Notes: a model not told the origin generated them from the sequence alone. A DNA stretch of 64,000 bases from Beijerinckiaceae bacterium (GCA_024304885.1 JALJOM010000003.1:1646110-1710109), one strand, 5' to 3'. Positions 34,442-48,798 are shown, numbered from the stretch's first letter. Made by a program: numbers and translations.

Positions 34442-37072
34442 ATGGATCAGGAGCGCTACAACGCCCGCGAGGCCGAGCCCAGGTGGCAGAAGCTCTGGGA
34501 GGAGTCCGGCCTCTTCCGCACGGCTAACGGGGATCCGCGCCCGAAATATTACGTCCTGGAGATGTTCCCCTACCCCTCGGGGCGCATCCATATGGGCCAT
34601 GTCCGCAACTATACGATGGGCGACGTCATCGCCCGCTACAAGCGGGCGCGCGGCTTCAACGTGCTCCATCCCATGGGCTGGGACGCTTTCGGCATGCCCG
34701 CCGAGAATGCCGCTTGGCACAATGCAACCCATCCCGCGGCCTGGACCTATGCCAATATCGATTCGATGCGGGGCCAGCTGAAGTCGATCGGCCTCTCGCT
34801 CGACTGGTCGCGCGAGATCGCGACTTGCGATCCGAGCTACTACAAGCACCAGCAGAAGATGTTCCTCGATTTCCTCGCGGCGGGGCTCGTCGATCGCAAG
34901 AAATCGAAGGTCAACTGGGATCCGGTCGACCAGACCGTGCTCGCCAACGAGCAGGTGATCGACGGGCGCGGCTGGCGCTCCGATGCGCTCGTCGAGCAGC
35001 GCGAGCTGACCCAATGGTTCTTCAGGATCAGCGACCACGCCGAGGACCTTCTGACGTCGCTCGACGGCCTCGAGCGCTGGCCGGAGAAGGTCCGCCTCAT
35101 GCAGGCGAACTGGATCGGACGGTCCGAGGGCCTGCTCTTGCGTTTCGAGCTCGAGCCCGCGGCGCGCACCTCGGCACGCGAGGTGGAGGTCTATACGACG
35201 CGGCCCGACACGCTCTTCGGCGCGAAATTCATCGCGATCGCCGCCGACCATCCGCTCGCCGCCGAGGCCGCGAGCTCGGACCCGGCGCTGCAGGCCTTCA
35301 TCGCCGAGTGCCGGCACCGCGGGACCTCGGCCGAAGCCGTCGAGACGGCGGAGAAGAAGGGCTACGATACCGGGCTGAAGGCCCGCCATCCGTTCGACCC
35401 GGCCTGGCATTTGCCCGTCTATGTCGCGAATTTCGTGCTGTTGGACTACGGGACGGGGGCGATCTTCGGCTGCCCAGCGCACGACCAGCGCGACCTCGAT
35501 TTCGCCAACGCCTACGGGCTCGGCAATACGCCGGTCGTCTGTCCTCCCGACCAGGATCGCAGTGCCTTCGTCGTCACCGACAAGGCCTATGACGGCGAGG
35601 GGATCCTGATCAACTCGGGCTTCCTCGACGGGATGACGATCGAGGCCGCGAAGGAGGAGGTCGCGCGACGGCTCGAGGCAACGAGCCTCGGCAACCGGCC
35701 GCAGGGCAAGCGTCAGGTGAACTACAGGCTGCGCGACTGGGGCATCTCGCGCCAGCGCTATTGGGGCTGCCCGATCCCGATCGTTCATTGCGAGAGCTGT
35801 GGCGCGGTGCCGGTGCCGGAGGCCGATCTCCCCGTGGTCCTGCCGAAGGATGTCTCCTACGACGCGCCGGGCAACCCGCTCGATCGGCACCCGACCTGGA
35901 AGCATGTCGCCTGCCCGTGCTGCGGCAAGCCCGCGCGACGGGAGACGGATACGATGGACACCTTCGTCGATTCGTCCTGGTATTTCGCGCGCTTCACCGA
36001 CCCTTGGAACGACACCGCGCCGACCACGCCCCCCGCGATCGCGGATTGGCTGCCGGTCGACCAATACATCGGCGGAATCGAGCATGCGATCCTGCATCTG
36101 CTCTATGCGCGATTCTTCACCCGGGCCATGCAGAAGGCCGGCCTCGTCGGCACGCTGAAGGAGCCTTTCGACGGGCTCTTCACGCAGGGCATGGTCGTCC
36201 ACGAGACCTACAGGACCATGGCCGGAGACTGGGTCCTGCCCGCCGAGGTCAGGCTCGAGCAGGGCAAGGACGGGAGGCGCGCCTTCCATATCGCCACGGG
36301 AGAGGACGTCTCGATCGGGCCCGTCGAAAAAATGTCCAAGTCGCGGAAGAACGTCGTGGATCCCGACGAGATCATCACGAGCTACGGCGCCGATACCGCG
36401 CGCTGGTTCGTGCTGACGGGCTCGCCGCCGGAGCGCGACGTGATCTGGACGGAGGAAGGGGTGCAGGGAGCCTCGCGCTTCGTGCAGCGGCTGTGGCGCC
36501 TCGTGGGCGAGCTCTCCGATCTCGCCGCGCCGCCGCGCACTCCGGTTCCCGCCGGCCTGTCTCCGGCCGCGCTCGAGGTCCGAAAGCTCGCGCATCAAGC
36601 CTTGATCAAGATCGAGGACGATCTCGAGAGGTTGCATTTCAACACGGCGATCGCGCAGGTGCACGATCTCGCCAACAAGCTCTCCGCCGCGATCGGAACG
36701 ATCGAGAGCGCCGAGATCGGCGCGGATCTGCGCTTCGCCTTTCGCGAGGCGGCAGAGATCCTGGTGTCCTGCTTCGCGCCGATGATGCCGCATCTCGCCG
36801 AGGAATGCTGGGCGCGGCTGGGACACACGAGCTTCGCCGCAAAGGCGCCGTGGCCGGTGGCGGACCGGGCGCTCGTCGTCGAGGACAAGATCGGCCTGCC
36901 GGTGCAGGTCAACGGCAAGAAGCGGGCCGATCTCGTCATCGATCGCGCCGCCGACGATGCCGCAATCGAGTCCGCGGCGCTCGCCCTCGAGCCCGTTCAG
37001 CGGGCCCTCGAGGGTCGTCCGGTCAAGAAGGTCATCATCGTTCCGAAGAGGATCGTGAATGTCGTCGCGTAA
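34442..37072 (+). CDS. leuS: Leucyl-tRNA synthetase
   Basis: Class I leucyl-tRNA synthetase charges tRNA-Leu. The 876-residue protein contains [16 protein letters not shown] (HIGH), the editing (CP1) domain with [16 protein letters not shown]-type [11 protein letters not shown] and [11 protein letters not shown], and KMSKSRKN for the KMSKS loop. A zinc-type cysteine set is present near CESCGAVP and CPCCGKP. The chosen ATG at 34442 gives the usual [16 protein letters not shown] start. The last 14 bases overlap lptE. The large open frame on the opposite strand is a high-GC shadow of this gene. Confidence 0.97.
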   Translation: MDQERYNAREAEPRWQKLWEESGLFRTANGDPRPKYYVLEMFPYPSGRIHMGHVRNYTMGDVIARYKRARGFNVLHPMGWDAFGMPAENAAWHNATHPAAWTYANIDSMRGQLKSIGLSLDWSREIATCDPSYYKHQQKMFLDFLAAGLVDRKKSKVNWDPVDQTVLANEQVIDGRGWRSDALVEQRELTQWFFRISDHAEDLLTSLDGLERWPEKVRLMQANWIGRSEGLLLRFELEPAARTSAREVEVYTTRPDTLFGAKFIAIAADHPLAAEAASSDPALQAFIAECRHRGTSAEAVETAEKKGYDTGLKARHPFDPAWHLPVYVANFVLLDYGTGAIFGCPAHDQRDLDFANAYGLGNTPVVCPPDQDRSAFVVTDKAYDGEGILINSGFLDGMTIEAAKEEVARRLEATSLGNRPQGKRQVNYRLRDWGISRQRYWGCPIPIVHCESCGAVPVPEADLPVVLPKDVSYDAPGNPLDRHPTWKHVACPCCGKPARRETDTMDTFVDSSWYFARFTDPWNDTAPTTPPAIADWLPVDQYIGGIEHAILHLLYARFFTRAMQKAGLVGTLKEPFDGLFTQGMVVHETYRTMAGDWVLPAEVRLEQGKDGRRAFHIATGEDVSIGPVEKMSKSRKNVVDPDEIITSYGADTARWFVLTGSPPERDVIWTEEGVQGASRFVQRLWRLVGELSDLAAPPRTPVPAGLSPAALEVRKLAHQALIKIEDDLERLHFNTAIAQVHDLANKLSAAIGTIESAEIGADLRFAFREAAEILVSCFAPMMPHLAEECWARLGHTSFAAKAPWPVADRALVVEDKIGLPVQVNGKKRADLVIDRAADDAAIESAALALEPVQRALEGRPVKKVIIVPKRIVNVVA

Positions 37073-37598
37073 CCGCGCAACGCGGCTGCCGAGAGCTCCT
37101 TGGGCCTGCCTCGCGGTCCTCCTCATGGCCTCGAGCGTCTCGGGATGCATCCACCCGCTCTATGCGCCGCCCGAAGCCGCGACCGGCAATGTCGCGGCAA
37201 ACCTGCGGGCGATCGCGGTCGAGCCGATTCCCGACAGGATCGGTCATTACCTCGGCAACGAGCTGGTTTTCGCGTTCAACGGCACAGGCTCGCAGGTGCA
37301 GACGAGATACCGGCTTCTCGTCGGCTTGCGTCAAGCCGTGCAGACGCCGCTCATCGACACGGTGACCGGGCATGCGAGCGCAGGCGATCTCGTGGTCTAT
37401 GCCGATTATCGGCTGATACCGTTCGAGGGCGGCGATCCGATTACCAGCGGAACGGCGATGGCGGTCGCGAGCTACGATCGCACCAGCCTCAGGTTCGCCA
37501 ACCTACGGGCCGCGCGTGACGCCGAGATTCGCAACGCGCGGACGCTCGCGGAGCAGATCCATACGCGGATCGCGGCCGCCTTTGCCGCGAAGGGCTGA
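37059..37598 (+). CDS. lptE: LPS-assembly lipoprotein LptE
   Basis: LptE is the outer-membrane lipoprotein that plugs the LptD barrel in lipopolysaccharide export. The 179-residue product has a lipobox: hydrophobic [14 protein letters not shown] followed by C, giving cleavage before the lipid-bearing Cys at about residue 30, then GCIHPLYAP, typical of alphaproteobacterial LptE. The rest of the sequence ([31 protein letters not shown]) fits the family. It overlaps leuS by 14 bp, as in other alphaproteobacteria. The expected next gene, holA for DNA polymerase III delta, is not found here. Confidence 0.88.
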   Translation: MSSRNRATRLPRAPWACLAVLLMASSVSGCIHPLYAPPEAATGNVAANLRAIAVEPIPDRIGHYLGNELVFAFNGTGSQVQTRYRLLVGLRQAVQTPLIDTVTGHASAGDLVVYADYRLIPFEGGDPITSGTAMAVASYDRTSLRFANLRAARDAEIRNARTLAEQIHTRIAAAFAAKG

Positions 37599-37687
37599 AG
37601 GGATTTGCCGCGAGGCGGACAAGGGCTCGTGCCGCGAATAATGCGGCAAAGCAAGAAAATAAGGGCCGCTAGCCGAGTCCATCGGAA

Positions 37688-37713
37688 CGGAAAGGGCTCT
37701 ACAGCCCGTTCCG
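37688..37713. terminator. Bidirectional hairpin between lptE and the peroxidase gene
   Basis: CGGAA-A-GGGCT and AGCCC-G-TTCCG pair around CTAC, with one mismatch. It sits between two convergent genes, 90 bp after lptE and 43 bp after the peroxidase stop. The GGGCTCTACAGCCC core shares the CTCTA block of the repeat family, so it could be a degraded repeat used as a terminator. Confidence 0.5.
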
Positions 37714-37755
37714 GCTCGACCGAATCGCGCGGCGCTCGAGAGCATTGCTCTTCAC

Positions 37756-39201
37756 CTACAAGGATGCCAGGAAGTTGACGAGGTCGTCCTTCTGCTCCTG
37801 CGTGAGCTCCAACGCGAACTGCTGGTCGTAGAATTCGACGACCTCGGCCAAGGTCGACGCCGAGCCGTTGTGGAAATAGGGCGCGCGTGCTGCGAGCCCA
37901 CGCAATCCGGGAACCTTGAAGGCGCCGATGTCGGCGCATTGGCCGGTGATCAAGGCGCGACCCGGATCGGTCACCTTGAAAACCCGGCCGGCGAGATCGC
38001 CCTTCGTGCAGGTCAGGGTCAAGACCGGCAATCCGCCGATGTCGAGCCCAGGCAGGTCTTTTGCATCGGCCGTGCCGATATTCAAGAGCGTATCGAAGGA
38101 ATGGCCGCCCACATTCGGGGTATTGTGGCAGAAGCCACAAAAGCCATTATTGAACACTTGCTCGCCGCGCGCGACAGATCGACGATGTTGCGCCTCACGG
38201 TCCTTCCGTGGGTTTTCTGCCCAAGCTTCATAGAGGTCGAAGATTGCGGGATCGAAAGGGGCTCCCGTGGGATTGCGCCCCAATGGATCGTTGATCCCGA
38301 CATAGAAGCTCGATTGCAGCAGGGGCAAGATCGCAGGACCGCCGGTTACGGTCCCCTCGTCGAGCCGACGCGCCCGAATGTCGAAAATTTGCGCGGTGTA
38401 GAGGCCCTTCTCGAATCCGACCATCTGTGCTTGTCGAAAGGCATCGGGGGCGGCATCTGCCTCGGCATGGATCAGGGTTGCATCGACCGCTTGGCTCTCG
38501 AGCGTCGGCTCGCGTCCATCCCACATGATGCTCGCGTTGAATCCGAGATTCGTCGACGGGAGCGGACGCCGGTAGACCGAGACGATCCCTTCCGTCGGAC
38601 TCGTCAAGCCGGTATCCCGGTTCGTCGTGCACTTGTAGGGGTCGTCGACCGCCGAGACCTCGAACTGCAAGTCCTGCGCCCGCGGAAGCGGTAGGCCGAT
38701 GCGGATCAAGCCCTTCTCGATCAGGAGCTTGTAGGCCTTGCGCCGGTCGTCCAGCGTCGCGACGGGGGCTGTCGGGCAGGTGGCACCATCGACGCGGCGA
38801 AACAGCGGATCGAATCCCGAGCTGGCCTCGAACCGCGCCTTGGCACTCGCTGCGCTCACGCTCCATCCGTCCTGCGGTTGATGGCAGGAGAAGCAGGTGC
38901 GCCCGTTGGTGCCGAGATCGGCGAAGAACGCGTTCCGGGCCGTGAGCGTCGGACCTCCCGGCTGGTAGGTCTCGATCACGCCCGACGGATTCCGATCGAA
39001 GCGATACTTGAAGACGACGCTCGGCGTACGCTCCGCCTTGTGGCGGAAATCCAGGAACTTTCGCATTCGCTGCGCGTGGTCGATCGCCCCTTTGCGCCAA
39101 TCGCGGAAGGTCCCGGCTGGAGTTTCCGCAATTGCCGGTTCATGCGCAGCGAAGGCAAGCAGCGGCAGCACGAGGCGCACGACACGAAGCTTGAACCACA
39201 T
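37756..39201 (-). CDS. Di-haem cytochrome c peroxidase family protein (periplasmic)
   Basis: The 481-residue protein has a signal peptide (VVRLVLPLLAFAAHEPAIA) and two haem c sites, CFSCH at residues 103-107 and a CGFCH site around residue 350, separated by a long spacer. This fits the bacterial di-haem peroxidase/MauG superfamily. Typical peroxidases reduce H2O2 with cytochrome c, but the length exceeds classic CcpA (about 330), so it may be a MauG-like or a related oxidoreductase. An ATG at 39201 with AAGGAG upstream was used rather than the ATG at 39342. It converges with lptE. Confidence 0.85.
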   Translation of the reverse strand: MWFKLRVVRLVLPLLAFAAHEPAIAETPAGTFRDWRKGAIDHAQRMRKFLDFRHKAERTPSVVFKYRFDRNPSGVIETYQPGGPTLTARNAFFADLGTNGRTCFSCHQPQDGWSVSAASAKARFEASSGFDPLFRRVDGATCPTAPVATLDDRRKAYKLLIEKGLIRIGLPLPRAQDLQFEVSAVDDPYKCTTNRDTGLTSPTEGIVSVYRRPLPSTNLGFNASIMWDGREPTLESQAVDATLIHAEADAAPDAFRQAQMVGFEKGLYTAQIFDIRARRLDEGTVTGGPAILPLLQSSFYVGINDPLGRNPTGAPFDPAIFDLYEAWAENPRKDREAQHRRSVARGEQVFNNGFCGFCHNTPNVGGHSFDTLLNIGTADAKDLPGLDIGGLPVLTLTCTKGDLAGRVFKVTDPGRALITGQCADIGAFKVPGLRGLAARAPYFHNGSASTLAEVVEFYDQQFALELTQEQKDDLVNFLASL

Positions 39202-39668
39202 TCGAAGACTTCTCCTTCTCGTCACGCCCGGCATCCGAGGAAATCCGATCTTCTGATCTCTCGTATCGAGACCAGAACATAACGATGTATACAGTACGGT
39301 CCTCCACGTGCCCGCACCGAGCGTGCCACGGTCGTCCCACACCGGTTGCCGGTGCGTCGAAGCTCGGCTCGATCGCCGGATCGAGACGGGAAACGGGCAT
39401 GAAAGAGGATGCTATACTCCGACAGGTATTTTATCGATACCACAATCAGGGCGTGTCGACAATCACCCGAGGGTGAGCAGGGTTGCGACGAAATGGATCA
39501 CGGCGGCGTCGCCACCGCTGCCCCTTTCGTAGTGTGTGACGATGCGGGGAGGCTTCCGAGGCTGCGAAGGAACGTCTCGCATCGGGACTCGTCGACTCCC
39601 GATACGTCGTTGGTATTAGCGTATTCCCTCGCTCGTGTCTGAAGCGGGATGCGCGTAGCGAAAATGCT
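39202..39668. other. 467-bp region upstream of the peroxidase gene
   Basis: No gene is supported. It should hold the peroxidase promoter. Near 39414-39441 are interleaved inverted repeats: ATAC(8 nt)GTAT and GGTAT(7 nt)ATACC, which could be regulator sites. The region is less G+C-rich than the genes around it. Confidence 0.5.
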
Positions 39669-41330
39669 TCAGCCGTGATCGAGAAGTGAGGTGAGCGTCG
39701 AGCCCCGGTCGATTCCGCCGACCTTCTCGTCGAGGCCGTCGGCGCGCAAGAGATCACGCACCGCCCCGTGCGCGCCGATGATGCGAAGCGCGATGTTGTG
39801 CTCGGCGAGCGCGCCGTGCAGATCGTGCAGCATGCGCGCGCCCGCGAGATCGAGAAAAGGCGAGGCCGAGAGATCGCAGACCACCAGGCGGATCGCAGGC
39901 GGGCCGATGTTACGAAGCCGGCCCTTGACGGTTTCGTGAACGGACTCTGCGTTGACGTAGATCAAGGATGCCTCGGGGCGGAAGGCGATCACGCCGGGCA
40001 GCGCCTCGTTCTCGGGATGACGAAGAAGGTCGGAATAGAGCCGGGTGCCCGGAACGCGGCCGAGAAAAGCGACATGAGGCTGCGACACGCGGGCGAGCAG
40101 CATGACCGCCGAGGCCAAAGCGGCGAGCAGGATGCCTTGAAGGATTCCGAGAAGCAGCACGGCGACGAGCGCAATCGACGCGGCGTAGAAGTCCAGCCGG
40201 CTCACACGCCACATGTGTAGCAGGGCCGGAAAATCCAGCAATCCGGCGATGGCGGTGAGCACGACCGCAGCGAGCACCGCCTTCGGCAGGTTCTCGAGCA
40301 GGCCCGTCAGGAACAGGAGAGACAAGGCGAGCGTGATCGCGGCGAAGACGAGCGCGAGCGGAGTCCGAGCCCCCGCCTTGTCGTTGACGGCGGATTGCGA
40401 AAGCCCCCCACCGACCGGATAGCCCTGGGCGAGCGCGGTGGCGAGGTTCGCGGCGCCGAGCCCGAGCAGCTCTTGGCGTGGGTCCAGCACGTAGCCGTGC
40501 TTCGCCGCGAAGGTGCGGGCGGCCGAGACACTCTCGATATAGGCGAGCAGCAGGCAGCCTGCCGCGAGCGGAAAGATGCCCTCGACATCGCGCAGCCGCA
40601 GCGCCGGCCCGGCGAGGGTAGGGAGCCCGGCCGGGATCGTGCCTGTCGTCGGCACGCCGAGGGCGGGCAGGCCGAGCAAGGCTGCGGCGAGGATCGCCAG
40701 AGCGACGACCCCGAGCGCAACGGGCTTTCCGGGCAGCGCGCGCTCGCCGAAGAACAAGAGCAGGATCGCGACGCCACCCACGGCGAGGACGACGAGATTG
40801 GTCTCTCCGAGCTGCCCCAGGAGGAGCAGGGCGCGCTCGAAGAAGTTCTGGCCTCCCCCCGGCACGCCGAGAAGGCCCGGCAGCTGCGACATCGCGATCG
40901 TCGAGCCGGCCCCGGCCTTGAAGCCGACGAGGATCGAATCGCTGACAAGCTTGACGAGGACGCTGAGCCGCAGCGCCCATGCGACAAAGCAAAGCGCCGC
41001 CACGGTGAAGCCCGCGAGGCTCGCGATCTGAGCATAGCGCGTGGCGTCCCCGCCCGCCATGGCTCCGACCGTCCCAGCGATCATGAGCGAGATCGCGGAA
41101 GTGGGGCCGATCGCGAGCTGGCGCGACGATCCCATCAACGCATAGCCGAGCCCGCCCAGCATATAGCCATAGACGCCGACCTGCGGCGGCAGCCCGGCGA
41201 GCGCCGCATAGGCGAGGGAGACCGGGATCGCATAGGCGGCGAGCGTCACGCCGGCGATCATGTCGTTCGGGAGCCAGCCGGGACGGTAGCCCGCCAGCCA
41301 CCGGGCGAAGGGGAACTCTCGCAGCGTCAT
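39669..41330 (-). CDS. SulP-family anion transporter with STAS domain
   Basis: The 553-residue protein is a SulP/SLC26-type anion permease with about 12 membrane helices (residues 20-420) and a C-terminal STAS domain (about 440-545). The start GYRPGWLPNDMIAGVTLAAYAIPVSLAYA is the SulP phosphopantetheine-like/translocation signature, and GSSRQLAIGPTSAISLMIAGTVGAM is the conserved helix. The STAS part has FRPEASLIYVNAES and LVVCDLSASPFLDLAGARML. Substrates range from sulfate to bicarbonate; none can be assigned. It follows PPK2 by nine bases on the same strand, so they likely form one transcript. Confidence 0.9.
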   Translation of the reverse strand: MTLREFPFARWLAGYRPGWLPNDMIAGVTLAAYAIPVSLAYAALAGLPPQVGVYGYMLGGLGYALMGSSRQLAIGPTSAISLMIAGTVGAMAGGDATRYAQIASLAGFTVAALCFVAWALRLSVLVKLVSDSILVGFKAGAGSTIAMSQLPGLLGVPGGGQNFFERALLLLGQLGETNLVVLAVGGVAILLLFFGERALPGKPVALGVVALAILAAALLGLPALGVPTTGTIPAGLPTLAGPALRLRDVEGIFPLAAGCLLLAYIESVSAARTFAAKHGYVLDPRQELLGLGAANLATALAQGYPVGGGLSQSAVNDKAGARTPLALVFAAITLALSLLFLTGLLENLPKAVLAAVVLTAIAGLLDFPALLHMWRVSRLDFYAASIALVAVLLLGILQGILLAALASAVMLLARVSQPHVAFLGRVPGTRLYSDLLRHPENEALPGVIAFRPEASLIYVNAESVHETVKGRLRNIGPPAIRLVVCDLSASPFLDLAGARMLHDLHGALAEHNIALRIIGAHGAVRDLLRADGLDEKVGGIDRGSTLTSLLDHG

Positions 41331-41339
41331 TCGGCCGAG

Positions 41340-42179
41340 CTAGAACACCTCCGGGACGAGCTTGTCGCTGTAGTCGGGCTCGACATAGTCGTCGTCCTTC
41401 TTGCGCTTCGGCAATTCTACTTTCGGGCGTGGGATCTCCTCGTAGGGAATCTTGCTCAGGAGGTGGGTGATGATGTTGAGGCGCGCGCGCTTCTTGTCGT
41501 CGGATCGCACGACGAACCACGGCGCCCAGGGCTTGTCGGTGGCACGGAACATCTCGTCCCTGGCGCGCGAGTAGTCGTACCAGCGCGTGTAGGATTTCAG
41601 ATCCATCTCGGAGAGCTTCCAGATCTTGCGGCCGTCGTCGATCCGGTCCTCGAGCCGCCGCGTCTGCTCGTCCTGGCCGACCTCGAGCCAGTATTTCAGA
41701 AGGATGACGCCCGAATCGACCATCGCCCTCTCGACCCAAGGCGCATTCGTCAGGAACACCTCGACGTCGTGGTCGGTGCAAAAGCCCATGACTCGTTCGA
41801 CGCCGGCCCTGTTGTACCAGCTGCGGTCGAAGATCACGACCTCGGAGGCCGCCGGCAGATGCGGCAGGTATCGCTGGATATACATCTGGGATCTTTCGCG
41901 TTCCGTCGGCGCCGGCAGCGCGACGACGCGGAAGGTCCGCGGGCTGACACGTTCCGTGATCGCCTTGATCGTCCCGCCCTTGCCGGCACCGTCGCGGCCC
42001 TCGAAGACGATGCAGATTTTTTTCTTCTCGTGGCGGACCCATTCCTGGAGCTTCACGAGCTCGACATGGAGGCGGGCGAGCTCGCGCTCGTAGTCCTTGC
42101 GCGTCAGCTTCTGAGCTTCGGACGGGGTCTCGGCCCGCTCCTCGGGCGCCTCTGCCTCGGCCTGCTTCTTCTTCGCCAT
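41340..42179 (-). CDS. ppk2: Polyphosphate kinase 2
   Basis: PPK2 enzymes use polyphosphate to phosphorylate nucleoside mono- or diphosphates, or make polyphosphate. The 279-residue protein has IVFEGRDGAGKGGTIKAITE (Walker A), VVALPAPTERERSQMYIQRY, VVIFDRSWYNRAGVERVMGF (Walker B), and LVSVE-type lid residues. It is of single-domain class I type by length. An ATG at 42179 is chosen; a GTG at 42188 would add three residues. The start MAKKKQAEAEAPEERAE is a charged tail. It is upstream of the SulP gene. Confidence 0.92.
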   Translation of the reverse strand: MAKKKQAEAEAPEERAETPSEAQKLTRKDYERELARLHVELVKLQEWVRHEKKKICIVFEGRDGAGKGGTIKAITERVSPRTFRVVALPAPTERERSQMYIQRYLPHLPAASEVVIFDRSWYNRAGVERVMGFCTDHDVEVFLTNAPWVERAMVDSGVILLKYWLEVGQDEQTRRLEDRIDDGRKIWKLSEMDLKSYTRWYDYSRARDEMFRATDKPWAPWFVVRSDDKKRARLNIITHLLSKIPYEEIPRPKVELPKRKKDDDYVEPDYSDKLVPEVF

Positions 42180-42339
42180 CGTCGTCACTCTGTACGAACT
42201 TGCCGGGCGCGGGAGCCCGTCTCCTGATGATGATGCGCACGAAACGCCGATAGGACGGGGTTCGCCGTCACATGTCGTTGATCTGGGTCAGCGTGCATTC
42301 GCCGTTTCCCGAAATTCGCGCGACGACAGTCGGGCGCGA

Positions 42340-43251
42340 CTATCCCACTGCAACAACAAAATCTTGCACCGTCGGAACCGCGCTCACGGTGACGCACACG
42401 TCGAGCCCGATCGCATCGTTCGCATCGCCGATATATCCGCCCGAGATCGGGAGCGCTTGCTCGGCTGCCCGCGTCGCGCCGACGCGGATCAAGTTGGTGC
42501 CTGCCACGAGCCCGTTGGTCGGATCGTACTCGACCCAGCCGGCGCCCGGCAGGTAGACGGCGCACCAAGCATGCGTGCTGCCGCCGCCGCGTGCAACTCC
42601 GGACGTATCGTCGTAGAGGTAGCCCGTAACGAAACGGGCGGCGAGGCCGAGGCTCCGCAAAGCCTCCATCATCAATAGCGCGAAGTCGCGGCATGTTCCC
42701 GAGCCGCTTGCGAGCGTCTCGACCGGCGCCCGTGTACCTTCCTCGTAGCGTGCTTCGTAGCGGAACTCGGCCTTGATCGCATGCGACATGGCCTCCAGCA
42801 TCGTCAACGTCCGCGTGCTTCCGGGGCTCGCGACGAAGCGGCGTGCCCAGGCGTCGACCTTGCCGTCCGGGTCCGGCAGCTGCCGCTCGGCGAGGCATGC
42901 CAGATCGAGGATTTCCTGTGACGCATAGGAAAACGGAAAGAGCGCCGCCGCCGGCTCGAGAGAGTAAGCCGGCAATTCGGGACCTGCGGGATAATGCGTC
43001 AGGTCGAGGGTCGAGACGATTTCGAGATGCTTCGTCCGCAAGGTCTCGCTCCATTCGACCAAGCAGATGGAACTGTCGAAGACGTCATGGGTCCACCAAA
43101 TCCGTGCGGGCGGAGGATCGATCTCCAGCGTGGCATTGTGCAGCCGAAGATCATGGCTGTCGTCCGGGCGGACCATCATCCGGTGGCGCGTGAGCCCGAC
43201 GGGAGTGCGATACTCGTAACGAGTGGAATGGACGATGGAGATATGCGGCAT
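42340..43251 (-). CDS. Transglutaminase-like protein
   Basis: The 303-residue protein belongs to the bacterial transglutaminase-like family. It starts with the Bact_transglu_N region (IVHSTRYEYRTPVGLTRHRMM), and the catalytic Cys-His-Asp core is in SGSGTCRDFALLMMEALRSLG, STHAWCAVYLPGAGWVEYDPTNG. Some family members are peptidases rather than cross-linking enzymes. There is no signal peptide. The ATG at 43251 has AAAGG nearby. It is separated from the ATP synthase operon by an element A repeat. Confidence 0.88.
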   Translation of the reverse strand: MPHISIVHSTRYEYRTPVGLTRHRMMVRPDDSHDLRLHNATLEIDPPPARIWWTHDVFDSSICLVEWSETLRTKHLEIVSTLDLTHYPAGPELPAYSLEPAAALFPFSYASQEILDLACLAERQLPDPDGKVDAWARRFVASPGSTRTLTMLEAMSHAIKAEFRYEARYEEGTRAPVETLASGSGTCRDFALLMMEALRSLGLAARFVTGYLYDDTSGVARGGGSTHAWCAVYLPGAGWVEYDPTNGLVAGTNLIRVGATRAAEQALPISGGYIGDANDAIGLDVCVTVSAVPTVQDFVVAVG

Positions 43252-43352
43252 GGGTCGGCCTTTGCGGCGCTGTCCGTGGCGCGGCTCGTTGAGCCCCGGG
43301 GCGCTCGATCCATCTATGATTCGTAGCACGACTAGGCCACGGCAAGATTCTG

Positions 43353-43426
43353 CTAGAGCGGGACGACGAAAAATGTACCGCGGTTTTCCGCCCGCATCCC
43401 GCTCTTAACTTTTGGAATTGATCACG
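43353..43426. repeat. Element A hairpin repeat
   Basis: Starting with CTAGAGCGGGACG, it has inner CCGCGGTTTTCCGCC, closes with GCATCCCGCTCTTA and continues CTTTTGGAATTGATCACG, as in the copy at 60499-60569. It lacks the following TTTGGATCG palindrome. It lies between the transglutaminase gene and atpH. Confidence 0.75.
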
Positions 43427-43764
43427 TTTCACGGGTGTTTTCGTACCCGATCGGAATGCTGCGGCGCGCCGGCAGCCGAGCGGGAAGGCTCGCCCGGTCG
43501 CCGAGGCCGCTGCCTGCAGCCAAGGTTGCGCTAATTTGACGCGCTCGCCGTGCGACCCCTTGTGCACCGCGGCATGCGGCCAGGGTTGCGCGTGGAATTG
43601 CTCTATGTTACCCAGCCTCACCTCATCGGGCGGGGCGCGCTGTCGCGTCTCCTTCCCCGTCCCCGGCTTCCGTCAGTGCTGCGACGCGGTTTCGGCCTTC
43701 ACCGGAACGAGCCGAATCTCGGGAGTCCGGTCGAGGCACGCATTCGTTCACGGCGGGGGCACCT

Positions 43765-44327
43765 TTGGCGCAGCTAGAGACATTGGTTTCCGGAATGGCC
43801 GGGCGCTATGCCCAGGCCCTTTTCGAGCTGGCCTCGGAAACCGGGGCAACCGACGCGGTCGCCGCCGACCTCGCCGCCTTCGCCGCGCTCCTCGACGAGA
43901 GCTCGGATCTCCAGCGCTTCGTGAAGAGCCCGGTCTTTTCCGCCGAGGAGCAGGTCAAGGCGCTCGGCGCGATCCTCGAGGCGGCCGGGATCACGGGCGT
44001 CGCCGCCAATTTCCTGAAGCTCGTCGCCTCGAAGCGCAGGCTCTTCGCCGTCGCCGACATGATCCGCGACTACAAGACGCTCCACGATGCCGCGCGAGGC
44101 GTCGCGCGCGCCGCAGTGACGGTCGCCGAGCCCCTGAAGGACGAGCATGTCGAGGCGCTGAAGGGCGCGCTCGCCGAGCTCACCGGCGGCAAGGAGGTCG
44201 AGATCGCGGTGAAGGTCGATCCCGCGATCATCGGCGGCCTCGTCGTGCAGCTCGGCTCGCGCATGGTGGACGGCTCGCTCCGAACCAAGCTCAACTCACT
44301 TCGCACCCGTATGAAAGAGGTCGGCTG

Positions 44328-44328
<1 letters not shown>
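43765..44328 (+). CDS. atpH: ATP synthase F1 subunit delta
   Basis: The delta subunit links F1 to the peripheral stalk of the F1Fo ATP synthase. The 187-residue protein has the N-terminal helical domain ([20 protein letters not shown]) and the C-terminal [24 protein letters not shown] signature. The TTG at 43765 gives the alphaproteobacterial N-terminus ending in [10 protein letters not shown]; the ATG at 43795 is an alternative. It is the first gene of the atpHAGDC operon; the stop overlaps the atpA start as TGATG. Confidence 0.95.
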
Positions 44329-45857
<1,529 letters not shown>

Positions 45858-45893
45858 TAGACAGGCGCCGCGCCGCGGCGATCGGGATCGACC

Positions 45894-48252
<2,359 letters not shown>

Positions 48253-48349
48253 GCCGGAGCCGACGGCGACCCTTCGATGATGAGGGCGCGCCCCGCCGGG
48301 GCCGCGCTCTTCCAAGACCTACGACCGACCGATCCTCGGGGACCTGAAC

Positions 48350-48748
48350 ATGGCCATTCACTTCGAGCTCGTTTCTCCCGAGAAGCTGTTGTTCTCCGGC
48401 GATGTCGAGTCCGTCGTCGTCCCGGGGAGCGAAGGCGAGCTCACCGTGCTCGCGGGACACGCGCCTTTCATGTCGATCTTGCGTCCGGGCGTCGTGGCGA
48501 TCTCGGAGGCGCCGGGAAAAAGCCAGCGCCTCTTCGTGCGCGGCGGCTTTGCCGATGTCGCGCCGTCGGGTCTCACCATCCTCGCCGAGCATGCGATTCC
48601 GCTCGATGAGCTCGATGCCGGCTTGCTCGACGCCGACATCAGGGATGCCGAGGAGGACGTGGCCGACGCCACGACCGACGATGCCCGCCGGGCCGCTTCC
48701 GAGAAGCGCGATCAGCTGCGCGAGCTGAAGGCCGCGCTCAAGATCTGA
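48350..48748 (+). CDS. atpC: ATP synthase F1 subunit epsilon
   Basis: The epsilon subunit contacts gamma and the c-ring and can inhibit ATP hydrolysis. The 132-residue protein starts [20 protein letters not shown] and has the beta-sandwich [20 protein letters not shown] and [11 protein letters not shown], then a C-terminal helical part ([20 protein letters not shown]). It ends the operon; a GC-rich hairpin follows. Confidence 0.95.
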   Translation: MAIHFELVSPEKLLFSGDVESVVVPGSEGELTVLAGHAPFMSILRPGVVAISEAPGKSQRLFVRGGFADVAPSGLTILAEHAIPLDELDAGLLDADIRDAEEDVADATTDDARRAASEKRDQLRELKAALKI

Positions 48749-48798
48749 GCCGCCGGGCATTCTTCCCCCATCGCTGCCGATCTAACCTCGTCCCCTTC

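Noticed and set aside
34265-37150. 961-codon open frame opposite leuS
   Set aside because: It is a high-GC antisense shadow: leuS on the plus strand has all synthetase motifs, and the antisense translation is Arg/Asp/Gly/His-rich with no domain.
39285-39642. Short plus-strand genes upstream of the peroxidase
   Set aside because: Several overlapping short frames, no ribosome sites, no domains.
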